Below, in pieces: positions 50,782-59,150 of a DNA stretch of 64,000 nt. This DNA comes from Candidatus Euphemobacter frigidus (GTDB lineage Bacteria; Auribacterota; Erginobacteria; Erginobacterales; Erginobacteraceae): contig JAVCDH010000048.1 in NCBI GenBank assembly GCA_030765805.1, forward strand, positions 1-64,000, given 5' to 3'. The notes under the pieces are model-generated. The model was not told the origin of the DNA, made no database searches, and worked only from the letters and a program-made list of their open reading frames with translations. The stretch's first letter is position 1. Each line of letters opens with the position of its first letter. The position numbers and the translations under genes were made by a program.

Positions 50782-52154
50782 TAACCTGATTTAATAAATT
50801 GTTTTAATATTCTTCGGGCTTGCCCGATCAACCGCAGGGAACCGGTGACGCAGATCAGTGAAGTTCGGGGTTCCATGCCCGGCGGGGCGGAAGGACAAAC
50901 ACGGTAGCAGTATTTAAAGGCCGACTCAAGTGATTTACGGGCCAGGACCGGTATTTTTTTCGGGCCGGTCAGAGATCGACAGGTCCGGGCCAGGGCTGAG
51001 GAGGCGAGACCACGCTCTCCCTCCGGCTGAACGGCAATCACCTTCCGGGCCAGAGGGACCAGGGGACGGCAGATCGCTTTGACGTCTTTATCGGCCAGTA
51101 CTCCCAGGATGAGGATGACCGGACGGTCCCCGGCCACCATCCGCAGTGTCTTCGCGCAGACAAGGGCGCCGGCTTGGTTATGCGCGCCATCAAGAATGAA
51201 ATCCGGTGCCCCCGGGATAAATTCAAAACGTCCGGGCCAGGATATCCGGCTCAGGGCAACCCGAATCCGGGAAATCGCTACCCGGAGATTACGAGACTCC
51301 CCCTGTTCCCAGGCGGCGAGCGCGGTCTCGCAGTTCCGGACCTGGTGTTCTCCCAGCAGGGGGAGATAGAGGTCCCGGTAGACTCGCCGGGGGCCGTGGA
51401 CGGTGAGGAGCTGCCCTTTCATGGTCCACTCCTTCACATCGCTCCGGTAGTTTCGGCTCACTTCGACAAAGGGGGCGGCCCGCTCCCGACAAAGTTTCTT
51501 CAAACATGAGAGCGCCTCCGGCCTGGTTACGGCAGTCACCAGAGGAACCTTTTCCTTGACGATGCCACCTTTTTCCCGTGCTATCCGACCGAGGCTTTTG
51601 CCCAGGTACTGCTGATGTTCCAGGGCGATGTTAGTAATAATCGAGACCCGAGGTTCAACCACATTGGTAGCGTCCAGCCTCCCCCCCAGTCCGACCTCCC
51701 AGACCACCGCGTCCGCTTTCATCTTTTGAAAATACCGGCAGGCCAGAGCGGTAACCACTTCAAAATAGGTGGGGTGGGAACATCCCGAGCTTTCGGCCAC
51801 CCGGCTGAGTAACGGCCGGATCTCTCTCAATCCGGCCAGAACCTCCCGACGGGAGATCAGCCGGTTATTGATCCGGATCCGCTCCCGAAAATCTTCCAGG
51901 TGTGGGGAAGTGAAGAGGCCCACCCGCTGATGGGTGGTCCGAAGCAACGCCTGAAGAATCGCCGCGACCGACCCCTTTCCGTTCGTCCCCGCGATGTGAT
52001 AGAAGACCAGCCCATGGTGGGGATTTCCCAGGAGCTCCAGAAGCCGGCGGATATTGTGGAGACCCAGCTTGGTCCCGAAGAGACGGAGGCGGTAGAGAAA
52101 CTCCAGCCCCTCGTTATAATTAGTGATCTTATCTACCAAGTTCTTTTTAGTCAT
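50781..52154 (-). CDS. folC: Bifunctional folylpolyglutamate/dihydrofolate synthase FolC
   Basis: From the ATG at 52154 (MTKKNLVDKITNYNEGLEFLYRL) the protein has 457 residues; an upstream start would overlap murC. It shows the Mur-ligase-like ATP site (HIAGTNGKGSVAAILQALL), the FolC motif TSPHLEDFRERIRIN, EVGLGGRLDATNVV, and HNQAGALVCAKTL in the C-terminal domain. FolC glutamylates folates. It lies 7 bases behind the murC stop, forming a murC-folC-nagA unit. Confidence 0.93.
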   Translation of the reverse strand: MTKKNLVDKITNYNEGLEFLYRLRLFGTKLGLHNIRRLLELLGNPHHGLVFYHIAGTNGKGSVAAILQALLRTTHQRVGLFTSPHLEDFRERIRINNRLISRREVLAGLREIRPLLSRVAESSGCSHPTYFEVVTALACRYFQKMKADAVVWEVGLGGRLDATNVVEPRVSIITNIALEHQQYLGKSLGRIAREKGGIVKEKVPLVTAVTRPEALSCLKKLCRERAAPFVEVSRNYRSDVKEWTMKGQLLTVHGPRRVYRDLYLPLLGEHQVRNCETALAAWEQGESRNLRVAISRIRVALSRISWPGRFEFIPGAPDFILDGAHNQAGALVCAKTLRMVAGDRPVILILGVLADKDVKAICRPLVPLARKVIAVQPEGERGLASSALARTCRSLTGPKKIPVLARKSLESAFKYCYRVCPSAPPGMEPRTSLICVTGSLRLIGQARRILKQFIKSG

Positions 52155-52161
52155 TATTGTA

Positions 52162-53544
52162 TTATTCACTGAGTTGCCGGGAAATTCGCCGGGCCAGATC
52201 ACTCAGGGTCGGGTCGCGGGCGCCCATAATCAAGATGACTTCTCCGCTTCGCGGATGACGAACGAGATCAGAAAGAAGTTCCTCCCGCCCCGGCAAGGCC
52301 AACACCTCTGCCGGCCCGGCGATCTCCGCGGCAAGCTCCCGAGACCCGAAGCCGGATTGGATAGTCCCCCCGGCGTAATAGACGGGGAGGATGAAGAGCC
52401 GGTCGCATTTCCGGAGACCCCGGGAAAAGGCCGCGGCCAGTTCACGGTGAAGACGGCGGAGAGGAGCAAAGCCGTGCGGCTGATAGACGGCGGTCACCCG
52501 GGGTCCGAAGAGACGGGCGCACGTAAGCGCGGCAGTGATCTTGGCCGGATTATGGGAGTAATCATCGATCACCACGAGCTCCCCTGATGAATAGACGACC
52601 TCCATCCTTCTCTTCAAACCGGGGAAATTTTGCAGCGCGGCCGTCATTCGGTCGAGGGTAATACCGGCCCGGGACGCGGCCGCTATCGCCGCCAGGGCGT
52701 TATAGATATTATGGAGTCCGGGGAGAGGAAGCGCGAATTCCTCCCCCGAGAGTTCGAAAGTGGATCTATCTCCACTGAAGCTGACTTTCCGGGCCTGAAG
52801 ATCGGAAGGAGAGCGAATGGAGTAGATAAGAGGATGGGCGTTGCCGCTCAACAGATCACGACTCTCCGGGCAGTCCGCGTTGAGTACCAGTCCATCCCGG
52901 CAGTTCCGCGCGAACCGGGAGAAGATCTCCCTCAACCGCTCAATCGGGAAGTGATCGGGGGATATATTGGTTATGACACCAAGAGAAGGCTGATACTGAT
53001 CCAGCATCCCGTCGCTCTCATCAGCCTCAAAGCAGAACCATTCCGACCTACCCAGTCGGGCGTTTCCCCATCCTTTCCTCTCCCCTTTCAGAGGTGCCCC
53101 GATAACGAAGGTGGGGTCACAACCGTTCTGCTCCAGTATCCAGCCCAGGAGCGCGGTGGTGGTGGACTTTCCATTGGTCCCCGCCACCGCCAGTGTTCTT
53201 TTTCCCCGGGCCAGATGCCATAGGTACTCCCCGCGGCTCATGACCGGGACCCCACGCCGTTTTGCCTCAATAAGATCCGGGATATCAGCCTCCACCGCTA
53301 CCGAGGTCACCGCCTCCTCCACCGACACCAGGCCGGAGCCATCCTGGGGGAAGATGGCGATCCCCTCCCCTTCCAGGCAGGTCCGAAGATCCGAAGCCTC
53401 TCCCCGATCGAAGAAGCGATCGGAACCGCTCACCGCTTCTCCCTGCCAGCGGGCAACCTGGGCCAGACCGCTCATTCCCACTCCGCCAATTCCAATAAAA
53501 TGAATCTTTTTCTTATCAGATAATTTTTTTTGAACTTTTTGCAC
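52162..53544 (-). CDS. murC: UDP-N-acetylmuramate--L-alanine ligase (MurC-type)
   Basis: The 460-residue protein starts at a GTG at 53544. It has the N-terminal Rossmann motif HFIGIGGVGMSGLAQVARWQGEAVSGSD, the ATP site AGTNGKSTTTALLGWIL, FEADESDGMLDQYQPSLGVITNI and the C-terminal DDYSHNPAKITAAL. These are MurC signatures. Mpl, which recycles tripeptide, is similar and not fully excluded; the lack of other mur genes nearby leaves this open. The product acts in the first amino-acid addition to peptidoglycan precursors. Confidence 0.85.
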   Translation of the reverse strand: MQKVQKKLSDKKKIHFIGIGGVGMSGLAQVARWQGEAVSGSDRFFDRGEASDLRTCLEGEGIAIFPQDGSGLVSVEEAVTSVAVEADIPDLIEAKRRGVPVMSRGEYLWHLARGKRTLAVAGTNGKSTTTALLGWILEQNGCDPTFVIGAPLKGERKGWGNARLGRSEWFCFEADESDGMLDQYQPSLGVITNISPDHFPIERLREIFSRFARNCRDGLVLNADCPESRDLLSGNAHPLIYSIRSPSDLQARKVSFSGDRSTFELSGEEFALPLPGLHNIYNALAAIAAASRAGITLDRMTAALQNFPGLKRRMEVVYSSGELVVIDDYSHNPAKITAALTCARLFGPRVTAVYQPHGFAPLRRLHRELAAAFSRGLRKCDRLFILPVYYAGGTIQSGFGSRELAAEIAGPAEVLALPGREELLSDLVRHPRSGEVILIMGARDPTLSDLARRISRQLSE

Positions 53545-53597
53545 TAAGTAGTGTCTATCTTTATGGAAAAATTTGTAATATTTTTTCTAAAAAAATA

Positions 53598-53625
53598 TTG
53601 ACTTGTTTTTATAATATGGTATGTT
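53598..53625 (+). promoter_or_regulatory. Promoter of a possible orphan small RNA
   Basis: TTGACT, a 16-base spacer and TATGTT lie about 40 bases ahead of a strong terminator. A TATAAT inside the spacer is an alternative -10 element. No protein gene lies downstream on this strand. Confidence 0.45.
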
Positions 53626-53631
53626 TAGTTA

Positions 53632-53692
53632 CAAATGACTAAAGCCATCGTTCTCGATGGTGAATAAGCCCCGCCACGGCGGGGCTTTTTTT
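53632..53692 (+). ncRNA. Possible small RNA with two hairpins
   Basis: Between the promoter and the terminator at 53667-53692 lies about 60 bases that can fold into CCATCG-TTCT-CGATGG and then the terminator stem. An ATG at 53635 opens only ten codons (MTKAIVLDGE-stop) without a ribosome site. It may be an sRNA, a remnant leader or a peptide; no known RNA family was recognised. Confidence 0.35.
53667..53692 (+). terminator. Strong intrinsic terminator
   Basis: AGCCCCGCC, AC, GGCGGGGCT form a 9-bp GC stem followed by seven T. It ends transcription on the plus strand although no plus-strand gene precedes it. Confidence 0.85.
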
Positions 53693-53752
53693 ATCTGCTG
53701 ACCAAATGCTCGTGCTTGCATCCCAATTTATCGGTGGCCAGACACCAGATGA

Positions 53753-54094
53753 TTACCTCGCAATCTTATTAATAATTTTGCGCAGATCCTCCATCCTTTC
53801 ACTAACTTGCTTCTCAGTTCTTCTCTCCCATTTTGGGTACGGGGCAAATAAGACAAAAAGGAAACGTTCCATAGAGGCATTGGATAGCTTCAAATCATTA
53901 CTAAATGATCCCCCCATTCTCATCCTCCAATAATACTCCCCCGGTCTCACCACTTTCCCAAACAAATCTACATGTAGCTTTCTTGCCCTACGATTTACCC
54001 ATTCAAAAGCTTCATCATAGGTCATATTAAGTTTCCGGACTAAAGACGGAATCTCTTCTTCTGAATATCTATCTTTTAATTCATATTCAGGCAT
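53753..54094 (-). CDS. Hypothetical protein of 113 residues
   Basis: The reading frame from the ATG at 54094 encodes a charged protein with no membrane segment (MPEYELKDRYSEEEIPSLVRKLNMTYDEAFEWVNRRARKLHVDLFG...). It has Trp/Tyr-rich EYYWRMRMGG and a C-terminal helix (TEKQVSERMEDLRKIINKIAR). No family was recognised. It lies 61 bases behind the first parB gene, on the same strand, with an AT-rich hairpin between (54126-54148). It may therefore be the end of that transcript. Confidence 0.5.
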   Translation of the reverse strand: MPEYELKDRYSEEEIPSLVRKLNMTYDEAFEWVNRRARKLHVDLFGKVVRPGEYYWRMRMGGSFSNDLKLSNASMERFLFVLFAPYPKWERRTEKQVSERMEDLRKIINKIAR

Positions 54095-54125
54095 CGCTCT
54101 TCATTATCGATTAACAGCATGATTT

Positions 54126-54148
54126 ATTATTCATTGTTAATGAATAAT
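54126..54148. repeat. AT-rich hairpin behind parB copy 1
   Basis: ATTATTCATT, GTT, AATGAATAAT form a perfect 10-bp stem just beyond the parB stop codon. It lacks a T tract and may only weakly slow transcription. Confidence 0.4.
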
Positions 54149-54155
54149 CTTTGTA

Positions 54156-54941
54156 TTAAAGGGCTTCCAATATCTTAAGAAGTAACTCCTTCAGGTCCTT
54201 CCGACTGTTAAAATCCACCATCAATTGTTCTGTTTTTTCGCCCTGCCGGATAGAGATGCCTTTCCACCACTTCGGCCCTACCACTCTTTTGATATCCCGC
54301 TCCATGGCGTTGAATTCCTTCTCCTCCGGGCTAAGCTCACTCGGCGGCCGCGCCTGGTCGACCAGCAGCGCTGTCTGCGTGATGGTGAGACCGTCGTTGA
54401 TAACGCGATCCGCTATCTTGAGCTGCGCTTCCTGATCTCTCAATTTCATCAGGACCTTGGCGTGACCGAAGGTGATGCTGCTTTCGTGAACGTACTTCAA
54501 TACCCGGGGATGGAGGATATGGATCATCCGCAGAAAATGAGAAGCTGTTGTCCGGTCTATCCCCAGCTTTTCGGCCAACTCTTCCTGGGTATATTTATAG
54601 GTCTCTATAATCTCCTGCATCGCCATCGCCCGCTCCAAAGGAGAGAGATTGAGCCGGACGATATTCTCCACCAAGCCCTTGATTAAAATATCCGCTCCTC
54701 CCTCGCTGTCCTTATCGACCGCGGGGATCTTCTCCCACCCGAGTTGATCCATCGCGTAGAGTCTTCTCTCCCCGGCAATCAGTTGAAAATAATCCTTCTT
54801 CTTCGAGACGACAATCGGGCAGAGCAGGCCGTGGGTTTTAATCGAATTGACCATATCTTCGATATCCACCCTCCCGCTTTTGAAACGAAGTCGATATCCC
54901 TCAATCTTTATTTTATCCCGATCGATCATCAAGAGTTTCAT
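54156..54941 (-). CDS. parB: ParB family protein, copy 1
   Basis: The 261-residue protein has the ParB CTP-binding N-domain (PIVVSKKKDYFQLIAGERRLYAMDQLG, with the GERR motif), a VENIVRLNLSPLERAMAMQEII segment and a helix-turn-helix (YTQEELAEKLGIDRTTASHFLRM), followed by a C-terminal domain of the usual size. AAGGAG lies ahead of the ATG. It differs from copy 2 at only about a dozen of 261 positions. A parS-like palindrome lies 23 bases upstream of the start codon. No parA is adjacent. It may still bind chromosome partition sites, or it may regulate this island. Confidence 0.9.
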   Translation of the reverse strand: MKLLMIDRDKIKIEGYRLRFKSGRVDIEDMVNSIKTHGLLCPIVVSKKKDYFQLIAGERRLYAMDQLGWEKIPAVDKDSEGGADILIKGLVENIVRLNLSPLERAMAMQEIIETYKYTQEELAEKLGIDRTTASHFLRMIHILHPRVLKYVHESSITFGHAKVLMKLRDQEAQLKIADRVINDGLTITQTALLVDQARPPSELSPEEKEFNAMERDIKRVVGPKWWKGISIRQGEKTEQLMVDFNSRKDLKELLLKILEAL

Positions 54942-54963
54942 GGCTTAATCTCCTTATACATAA

Positions 54964-54985
54964 AAATGTGCCACGTGGCACATTT
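54964..54985. promoter_or_regulatory. parS-like palindrome 1, upstream of parB copy 1
   Basis: AAATGTGCCAC and its reverse complement form a perfect 22-bp palindrome with the core CACGTG. The inner 16 bases (TGTGCCACGTGGCACA) match the classical parS consensus TGTTTCACGTGAAACA at 12 positions. Identical palindromes lie at 57167 and 59151. Confidence 0.7.
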
Positions 54986-55089
54986 GAGCGTAGAATTTAA
55001 CTTTTTAAGCGGTTTTCCCAACATTTTTGTCAGTCTATTTCCCATAAAGTTAATACCCTTATTAATACCCTTATAATAAGATACTACCT

Positions 55090-56133
55090 CTATTCGCCCA
55101 AGAAGGTCCAACGTGCACCCCGGCCTTTCCCTACACAGACAACCCGATTATTCTTTTTCAGGCTGCCCAATATGGTTTGAATCCATTCCCTGCCAACGCC
55201 GGGACAGTCCGCCTCTAGTTCTGAGAGTGAAAATGGATTTTGTATCTTCTTCAATGCATCGAGAACCAGCTCCATTTTCGCGCCCCGGGGTGCTTCCATC
55301 TCGCCGACTCGGGCTTCAAACTCCCTGTAGGCTTCTTTGAGGATGAAGAGCAGGTAGTTTATGTAGGGCCAAGGATCATGTTTCCTCTGATGCCAACCCT
55401 CGGAACTGATCCGTAGGGTTTCATAATAGCGTTCTTTATTCTGTTCAATGATTCGTTCCAGACTGATGTATCGTCCAACTTCAAATCCAAGTCGATAACA
55501 GGACAAAAGCAGGAGAAGCCGAGACACCCGTCCATTGCCATCACGAAACGGATGAATGCATAAAAAATCCAGATTAAGGGCGGCTAACAGGATCAAGGGA
55601 TGGATTCGAACATTCCTCAGTCCTTCGTCGAATTCCATCATCAATTCGCGTACGGCGCCCGGCGTTTCTTTAGGAGAAACAGTTTTAAAACGTATGGTCC
55701 GTTCTCCCTTCGGTGAGAGTTCGATAATATCAACGGGCTTCTCTTTGTACCGGCCCGCATCCCATATTTCTCCCCGGCATAGTGTGTGTAACCGTAAAAC
55801 CGTTTGTTCGGAAAGTGAGATATTTTTACATTCCGAATGAATCCAGTTCAATGCTGAGCGATATCCCGCGACTTCTTCTTCGTTGCGGTCTTTATAAATC
55901 GGGGTGCCGAACATCACGATTTTGATCCGGGTTGGGTCCACTTCTACGCCTTCAATACGGTTGGATGAAACGGCGCTTTCAATGAGAGCGTGTTCACGAA
56001 GCGCCTTTAATTTTTGCGGAGACTGGCGCGTAAAAAGCTCCTGCTTCCCTCGATACTCGGTCAAATTCGCAATCAACCACCCGGTCGCCATGGGGATGGA
56101 CGGATGCTTATCTAACATTTTTAATGTCTTCAT
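55090..56133 (-). CDS. Fic family protein (probable AMP-transferase)
   Basis: The 347-residue protein contains the full Fic motif HPFRDGNGRVSR with catalytic His and the phosphate-binding loop. An N-terminal inhibitory-type segment (SAVSSNRIEG, matching the S/TxxxE-G/N motif) identifies an auto-inhibited class II Fic enzyme. The C-terminal 80 residues form a winged-helix-like domain (PFSLSELEADCPGVGREWIQTILGSLKKNNRVV). Fic enzymes usually AMPylate target proteins, and some are toxins. It lies between two nearly identical parS-parB units and hairpin repeats, which suggests a mobile or selfish cargo gene. Confidence 0.9.
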   Translation of the reverse strand: MKTLKMLDKHPSIPMATGWLIANLTEYRGKQELFTRQSPQKLKALREHALIESAVSSNRIEGVEVDPTRIKIVMFGTPIYKDRNEEEVAGYRSALNWIHSECKNISLSEQTVLRLHTLCRGEIWDAGRYKEKPVDIIELSPKGERTIRFKTVSPKETPGAVRELMMEFDEGLRNVRIHPLILLAALNLDFLCIHPFRDGNGRVSRLLLLLSCYRLGFEVGRYISLERIIEQNKERYYETLRISSEGWHQRKHDPWPYINYLLFILKEAYREFEARVGEMEAPRGAKMELVLDALKKIQNPFSLSELEADCPGVGREWIQTILGSLKKNNRVVCVGKGRGARWTFLGE

Positions 56134-56159
56134 AATTCTCTATCAGTGATTAGCGACAA

Positions 56160-56340
56160 TTATACTTCTGCTCCCCGGGGATAAACCCCGGGGGGGCGCA
56201 AAGACCCCCGTGGCTTTACGCCATGGGTGAACAAGTTCATCAGCTACCAAGCACCTTCCCCGCCAGTCCCCTGCCGGTTTGGTCCCCCCCGATGACGCGA
56301 AGCGTCTTTTCGGGGTCCGGCAGGTGAATCAGTTCGTTAA
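56160..56340. repeat. Hairpin repeats of the TGAATCAGTTCATCGGCTA family
   Basis: Several GC hairpins (CCCCGGGG-ataa-CCCCGGGG, and CCTGCCGG...CCGGCAGG carrying a second hairpin in its loop) with TGAACAAGTTCATCAGCTA and TGAATCAGTTCGTTAA flanks fill the gap between fic and parB copy 2. They match the cluster at 27887-28458. Confidence 0.75.
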
Positions 56341-56358
56341 TAACTAATATCTTCCGCA

Positions 56359-57144
56359 TTAAAGGGCTTCCAATATCTTCAATAGTACTTCCTTCAGGTC
56401 CTTCCGACTGTTAAAATCCACCATCAACTGTTCTGTTTTTTCGCCCTGCCGGATAGAGATACCTTTCCACCACCTCAGCCCTACCGTTCTCTTGATATCC
56501 CGCTCCATGGCGTTGAATTCCTTCTCCTCCGGGCTAAGCTCGCTCGGCGGCCGCGCCTGGTCGACCAGCAGCGCGGTCTGCGTGATGGTGAGGCCGTCGT
56601 TGATAATGCGATTCGCTATCTTGATCTGCGCTTCCTGATCTCTCAATTTCATCAGGACCTTGGCGTGACCGAAGGTGATGCTGCTTTCGTGGACGTATTT
56701 CAATACCTGGGGATGGAGGATATGGATCATCCGCAGAAAATGAGAAGCGGTTGTCCGGTCTATCCCCAACTTTTCGGCCAACTCTTCCTGCGTATATTTA
56801 TACGTTTCTATAATCTCCTGCATCGCCATCGCCCGCTCTAAAGGAGATAGATTGAGCCGGACGATATTCTCCACCAAGCCCTTGATTAAAATATCCGCTC
56901 CTCCCTCGCTGTCCTTATCGATAGCGGGGATCTTCTCCCAGCCGAGTTGATCCATCGCGTACAGTCTTCTTTCCCCGGCGATCAGTTGAAAGTAACCGTT
57001 CTTCTTCGAGACGACAATCGGGCAGAGGAGACCGTGGGTTTTAATCGAGTTGACCATATCTTCGATATCCACCCTCCCGCTTTTAAACCGCAGGCGATAG
57101 CCCTCGATCTTTATCTTTTTCCGATCGATCATCAAGAGTTTCAT
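56359..57144 (-). CDS. parB: ParB family protein, copy 2
   Basis: This second 261-residue ParB repeats copy 1 with about twelve substitutions (for example Asp-Lys to Lys-Lys near residue 9, Lys-Asp to Asn-Gly near 48, Val-Gly-Pro-Lys to Val-Gly-Leu-Arg near 232). GERR, the LSPLERA segment and the helix-turn-helix are intact. The DNA identity extends upstream through the ribosome site and the parS-like palindrome and stops close to the stop codon on the other side. Its upstream bases resemble the third palindrome region more than the first. Both copies appear functional. Confidence 0.9.
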   Translation of the reverse strand: MKLLMIDRKKIKIEGYRLRFKSGRVDIEDMVNSIKTHGLLCPIVVSKKNGYFQLIAGERRLYAMDQLGWEKIPAIDKDSEGGADILIKGLVENIVRLNLSPLERAMAMQEIIETYKYTQEELAEKLGIDRTTASHFLRMIHILHPQVLKYVHESSITFGHAKVLMKLRDQEAQIKIANRIINDGLTITQTALLVDQARPPSELSPEEKEFNAMERDIKRTVGLRWWKGISIRQGEKTEQLMVDFNSRKDLKEVLLKILEAL

Positions 57145-57166
57145 GGCTTAATCTCCTTATACATAA

Positions 57167-57188
57167 AAATGTGCCACGTGGCACATTT
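57167..57188. promoter_or_regulatory. parS-like palindrome 2, upstream of parB copy 2
   Basis: This is the same perfect 22-bp palindrome as at 54964, at the same distance (23 bases) from the ATG. The flanking TTGACA-type element about 60 bases farther upstream (reverse strand) could be the -35 region. Confidence 0.7.
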
Positions 57189-57330
57189 AAGCGTAAAATT
57201 TAACTTTTCAAGAGATTTATCTCGTCTTTTTGTCAAGTATTTTCCCTGTATTGCAGGAAGATCACAGCTTTGCCGTTTTACAATCCCGAGTAACGAAACC
57301 GTCGATGGATTACGGAAAGCCAGGAAACGG

Positions 57331-58371
57331 TTATGGCCCTATTTTCTTGCAATTAATCCGGTCTTCCAGTTCTCGCAGGTTCCGGATGATTTGCTCCCAA
57401 GCCAGAGCCTCGCCAAAGATCATTTCCCGCATACGGGCATAATCGGCCCGAAGTATAGGCATGCGTTCTTCTGGAGGTACGAGGTGGAAATTACCTGATG
57501 TGGCCGTCTCGTAGTGCGCCCAGGCTGATGCAAAGAACAACTGCTTGTGCGCGACAACACGATCGAGCAAGGAGCAGCGATTAAGTGCCTGTTGGCCGAT
57601 ATCATGCTGCGAGAGCTGGCAGAGATCGTAATAATGGCGCGATATACCTTCTGCCGCGGGCTTGTCTGTCGGCCGATGGAATTCAGCATGGAGGATCGTA
57701 GCCTTCTCCCAAAAGGACCTCCGTGCGTCCAGAACGTATACCCGGCACGAAGTGGCCACCTTGAACGCCTGAGGAAATACTTCGGCCGCGTATGGTCGAA
57801 CTTCGTGATATTCGGCAGGCCAATCGTCAGAACGCGCCCCCATTTCGAGTCGTATGGCTGGACGGATATAGCCCGGCAACTTAATTTCCATGTCGCTTCG
57901 CGGATACGTGAAGATGACAGTTTGAGGATCGGTCGTATCTATTTCAAGGCTCCAATCCAAATCGCCGATCACCGACACAAAGTCCGTACGAAGTGCCGGC
58001 AGCAGTCGATCACGGATTACCTGCCGGCACGCGGCGACCAGAGCTTTAATGCGGCGCCGGGATTCTTTACTGCTAATTCCGATTTGCTCCGGATCGCGGT
58101 CATCCGCGAAACCAAGGCCTCGTCGGCTGAGCGAAAGATCCACGTCTTCAGAGAACCGTTCTATCGCATCATAAGCTTTCGATAACGATGTCCCCCCCTT
58201 GAAGATCATCTGCGGTCGAAACTGCATCACCTCATAAATGCGATGCAATACCCAGCAAACCCAAAAATCCTTTTCAATGATTGCGGGTGACCGAACCGGG
58301 TGCAGAACTGGTGCCGAACGTCGGAAAAGTTCCGCGCGTTCCTGTTGATGGGCCCGGGCGATTCGATCCAT
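57331..58371 (-). CDS. AbiEii/AbiGii-type nucleotidyltransferase toxin
   Basis: The 346-residue protein has the nucleotidyltransferase motifs of the family: FKGGTSLSKAYDAI (Gly-Gly-Thr-Ser motif) and RFSEDVDLSLSRR, with the Asp pair that binds metal. VRSPAIIEKDFWVCWVLHRIYE is the family's conserved leading segment. AbiEii proteins are toxins of type IV toxin-antitoxin systems that act in phage abortive infection. The start overlaps the antitoxin stop by one base, so the pair is translationally coupled. Confidence 0.88.
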   Translation of the reverse strand: MDRIARAHQQERAELFRRSAPVLHPVRSPAIIEKDFWVCWVLHRIYEVMQFRPQMIFKGGTSLSKAYDAIERFSEDVDLSLSRRGLGFADDRDPEQIGISSKESRRRIKALVAACRQVIRDRLLPALRTDFVSVIGDLDWSLEIDTTDPQTVIFTYPRSDMEIKLPGYIRPAIRLEMGARSDDWPAEYHEVRPYAAEVFPQAFKVATSCRVYVLDARRSFWEKATILHAEFHRPTDKPAAEGISRHYYDLCQLSQHDIGQQALNRCSLLDRVVAHKQLFFASAWAHYETATSGNFHLVPPEERMPILRADYARMREMIFGEALAWEQIIRNLRELEDRINCKKIGP

Positions 58372-58988
58372 CAGTTCTTTTCCTCACGAGCGATTAGCTC
58401 GATAATTGGCTTCAGCCAGGCAGGGGCATAACGGAGGTTGCGTTTCAACTCCTTTTTGTCTTTTGGGGAGAGTTTCGAGTGGAGATGGCCGATTATATCC
58501 GGGGTTACTCCATTCTTTCCGAGGTGGCGGAGTGCCTGGAAGAAGAACGGAGCGGTCTGTCCCTTCACGTCCATCGTCTTGGGCCCACGGTTAAGCAGTT
58601 TGATAGAGTAAGGACCGATCGTCACTGTTCTGGTTCGCCCGTTTGTATAGTAAGTAATCTTTGCCGGAACCTGTGTTGTGAGCCCGAGCATGTTAGCTGC
58701 GTAGGCGCCGGATGGGATAACACGCAGTCCGTTCTTCCGAGCCCACACCTTGACCAGCTCGTCCGGTGACTGAATCATCGGCTCATTCAGTAGCCTGCCC
58801 ATCAGAGGGATCTCATACAACCCACGTCCTACCCGGTGGATCTCTCCCTGCCGGACCAACCGGGACAGTGCCTGAGCCACGGCGCCCCGTGTTCCAAGAT
58901 CCAATAAATCTCTGACCGGGACAGCTTCGCCCTTCCTTGCAGATAGTCTCGCAACTATCTTTTCAGCAATAGGATGCACAACTTTCAT
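58371..58988 (-). CDS. AbiEi-like antitoxin (DUF6088 type)
   Basis: The 205-residue protein has an N-terminal winged helix (ARLSARKGEAVPVRDLLDLGTRGAVAQALSRLVRQGEIHRVGRGLYEIP) and a C-terminal alpha/beta domain (RVIPSGAYAANMLGLTTQVPAKITYYTNG). Antitoxins of this family bind inverted repeats in their own promoter and neutralise the AbiEii toxin. A perfect 13-bp inverted repeat lies just upstream at 58998-59029, in the position of such an operator. The toxin gene follows directly. Confidence 0.85.
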   Translation of the reverse strand: MKVVHPIAEKIVARLSARKGEAVPVRDLLDLGTRGAVAQALSRLVRQGEIHRVGRGLYEIPLMGRLLNEPMIQSPDELVKVWARKNGLRVIPSGAYAANMLGLTTQVPAKITYYTNGRTRTVTIGPYSIKLLNRGPKTMDVKGQTAPFFFQALRHLGKNGVTPDIIGHLHSKLSPKDKKELKRNLRYAPAWLKPIIELIAREEKN

Positions 58989-58997
58989 AGTTTATTT

Positions 58998-59029
58998 ATG
59001 TCACAAAAATAGATCGATTTTTGTGACAT
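58998..59029. promoter_or_regulatory. Operator-like inverted repeat upstream of the abiE pair
   Basis: ATGTCACAAAAAT, a 6-base spacer and ATTTTTGTGACAT form a perfect palindrome ten bases upstream of the antitoxin start. This is where AbiEi antitoxins are known to bind in autoregulated operons. Confidence 0.7.
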
Positions 59030-59035
59030 TATATC

Positions 59036-59128
59036 TTATCTTGTCCAGCGCGCAAGTCTAATTGCAAGCCACCTACAGAGAATTTGAAGAACGAGCGGTA
59101 TCAATACCGGTTTATCACCTTGTTTCAT
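59036..59128 (-). other. 30-codon reading frame in place of parB behind the third parS-like site
   Basis: The conserved parB leader (AAGGAGATTAGGCC) and its ATG are present at 59128, but the codons that follow (MKQGDKPVLIPLVLQILCRW...) do not resemble ParB and end after 30. It may be translated as a leader peptide of the abiE transcript, or it may be a chance frame left by deletion of parB. Confidence 0.35.
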
Positions 59129-59150
59129 GGCCTAATCTCCTTATACACAA

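Noticed and set aside
53635-53667. Ten-codon frame MTKAIVLDGE as a regulatory leader peptide
   Set aside because: No Shine-Dalgarno, no run of a single amino acid and no downstream gene to attenuate, so a peptide is not claimed as a feature.
53706-53933. Plus-strand reading frame downstream of the small-RNA terminator
   Set aside because: It overlaps the reverse-strand hypothetical gene, starts beyond a strong terminator and has no ribosome site or recognisable domain.
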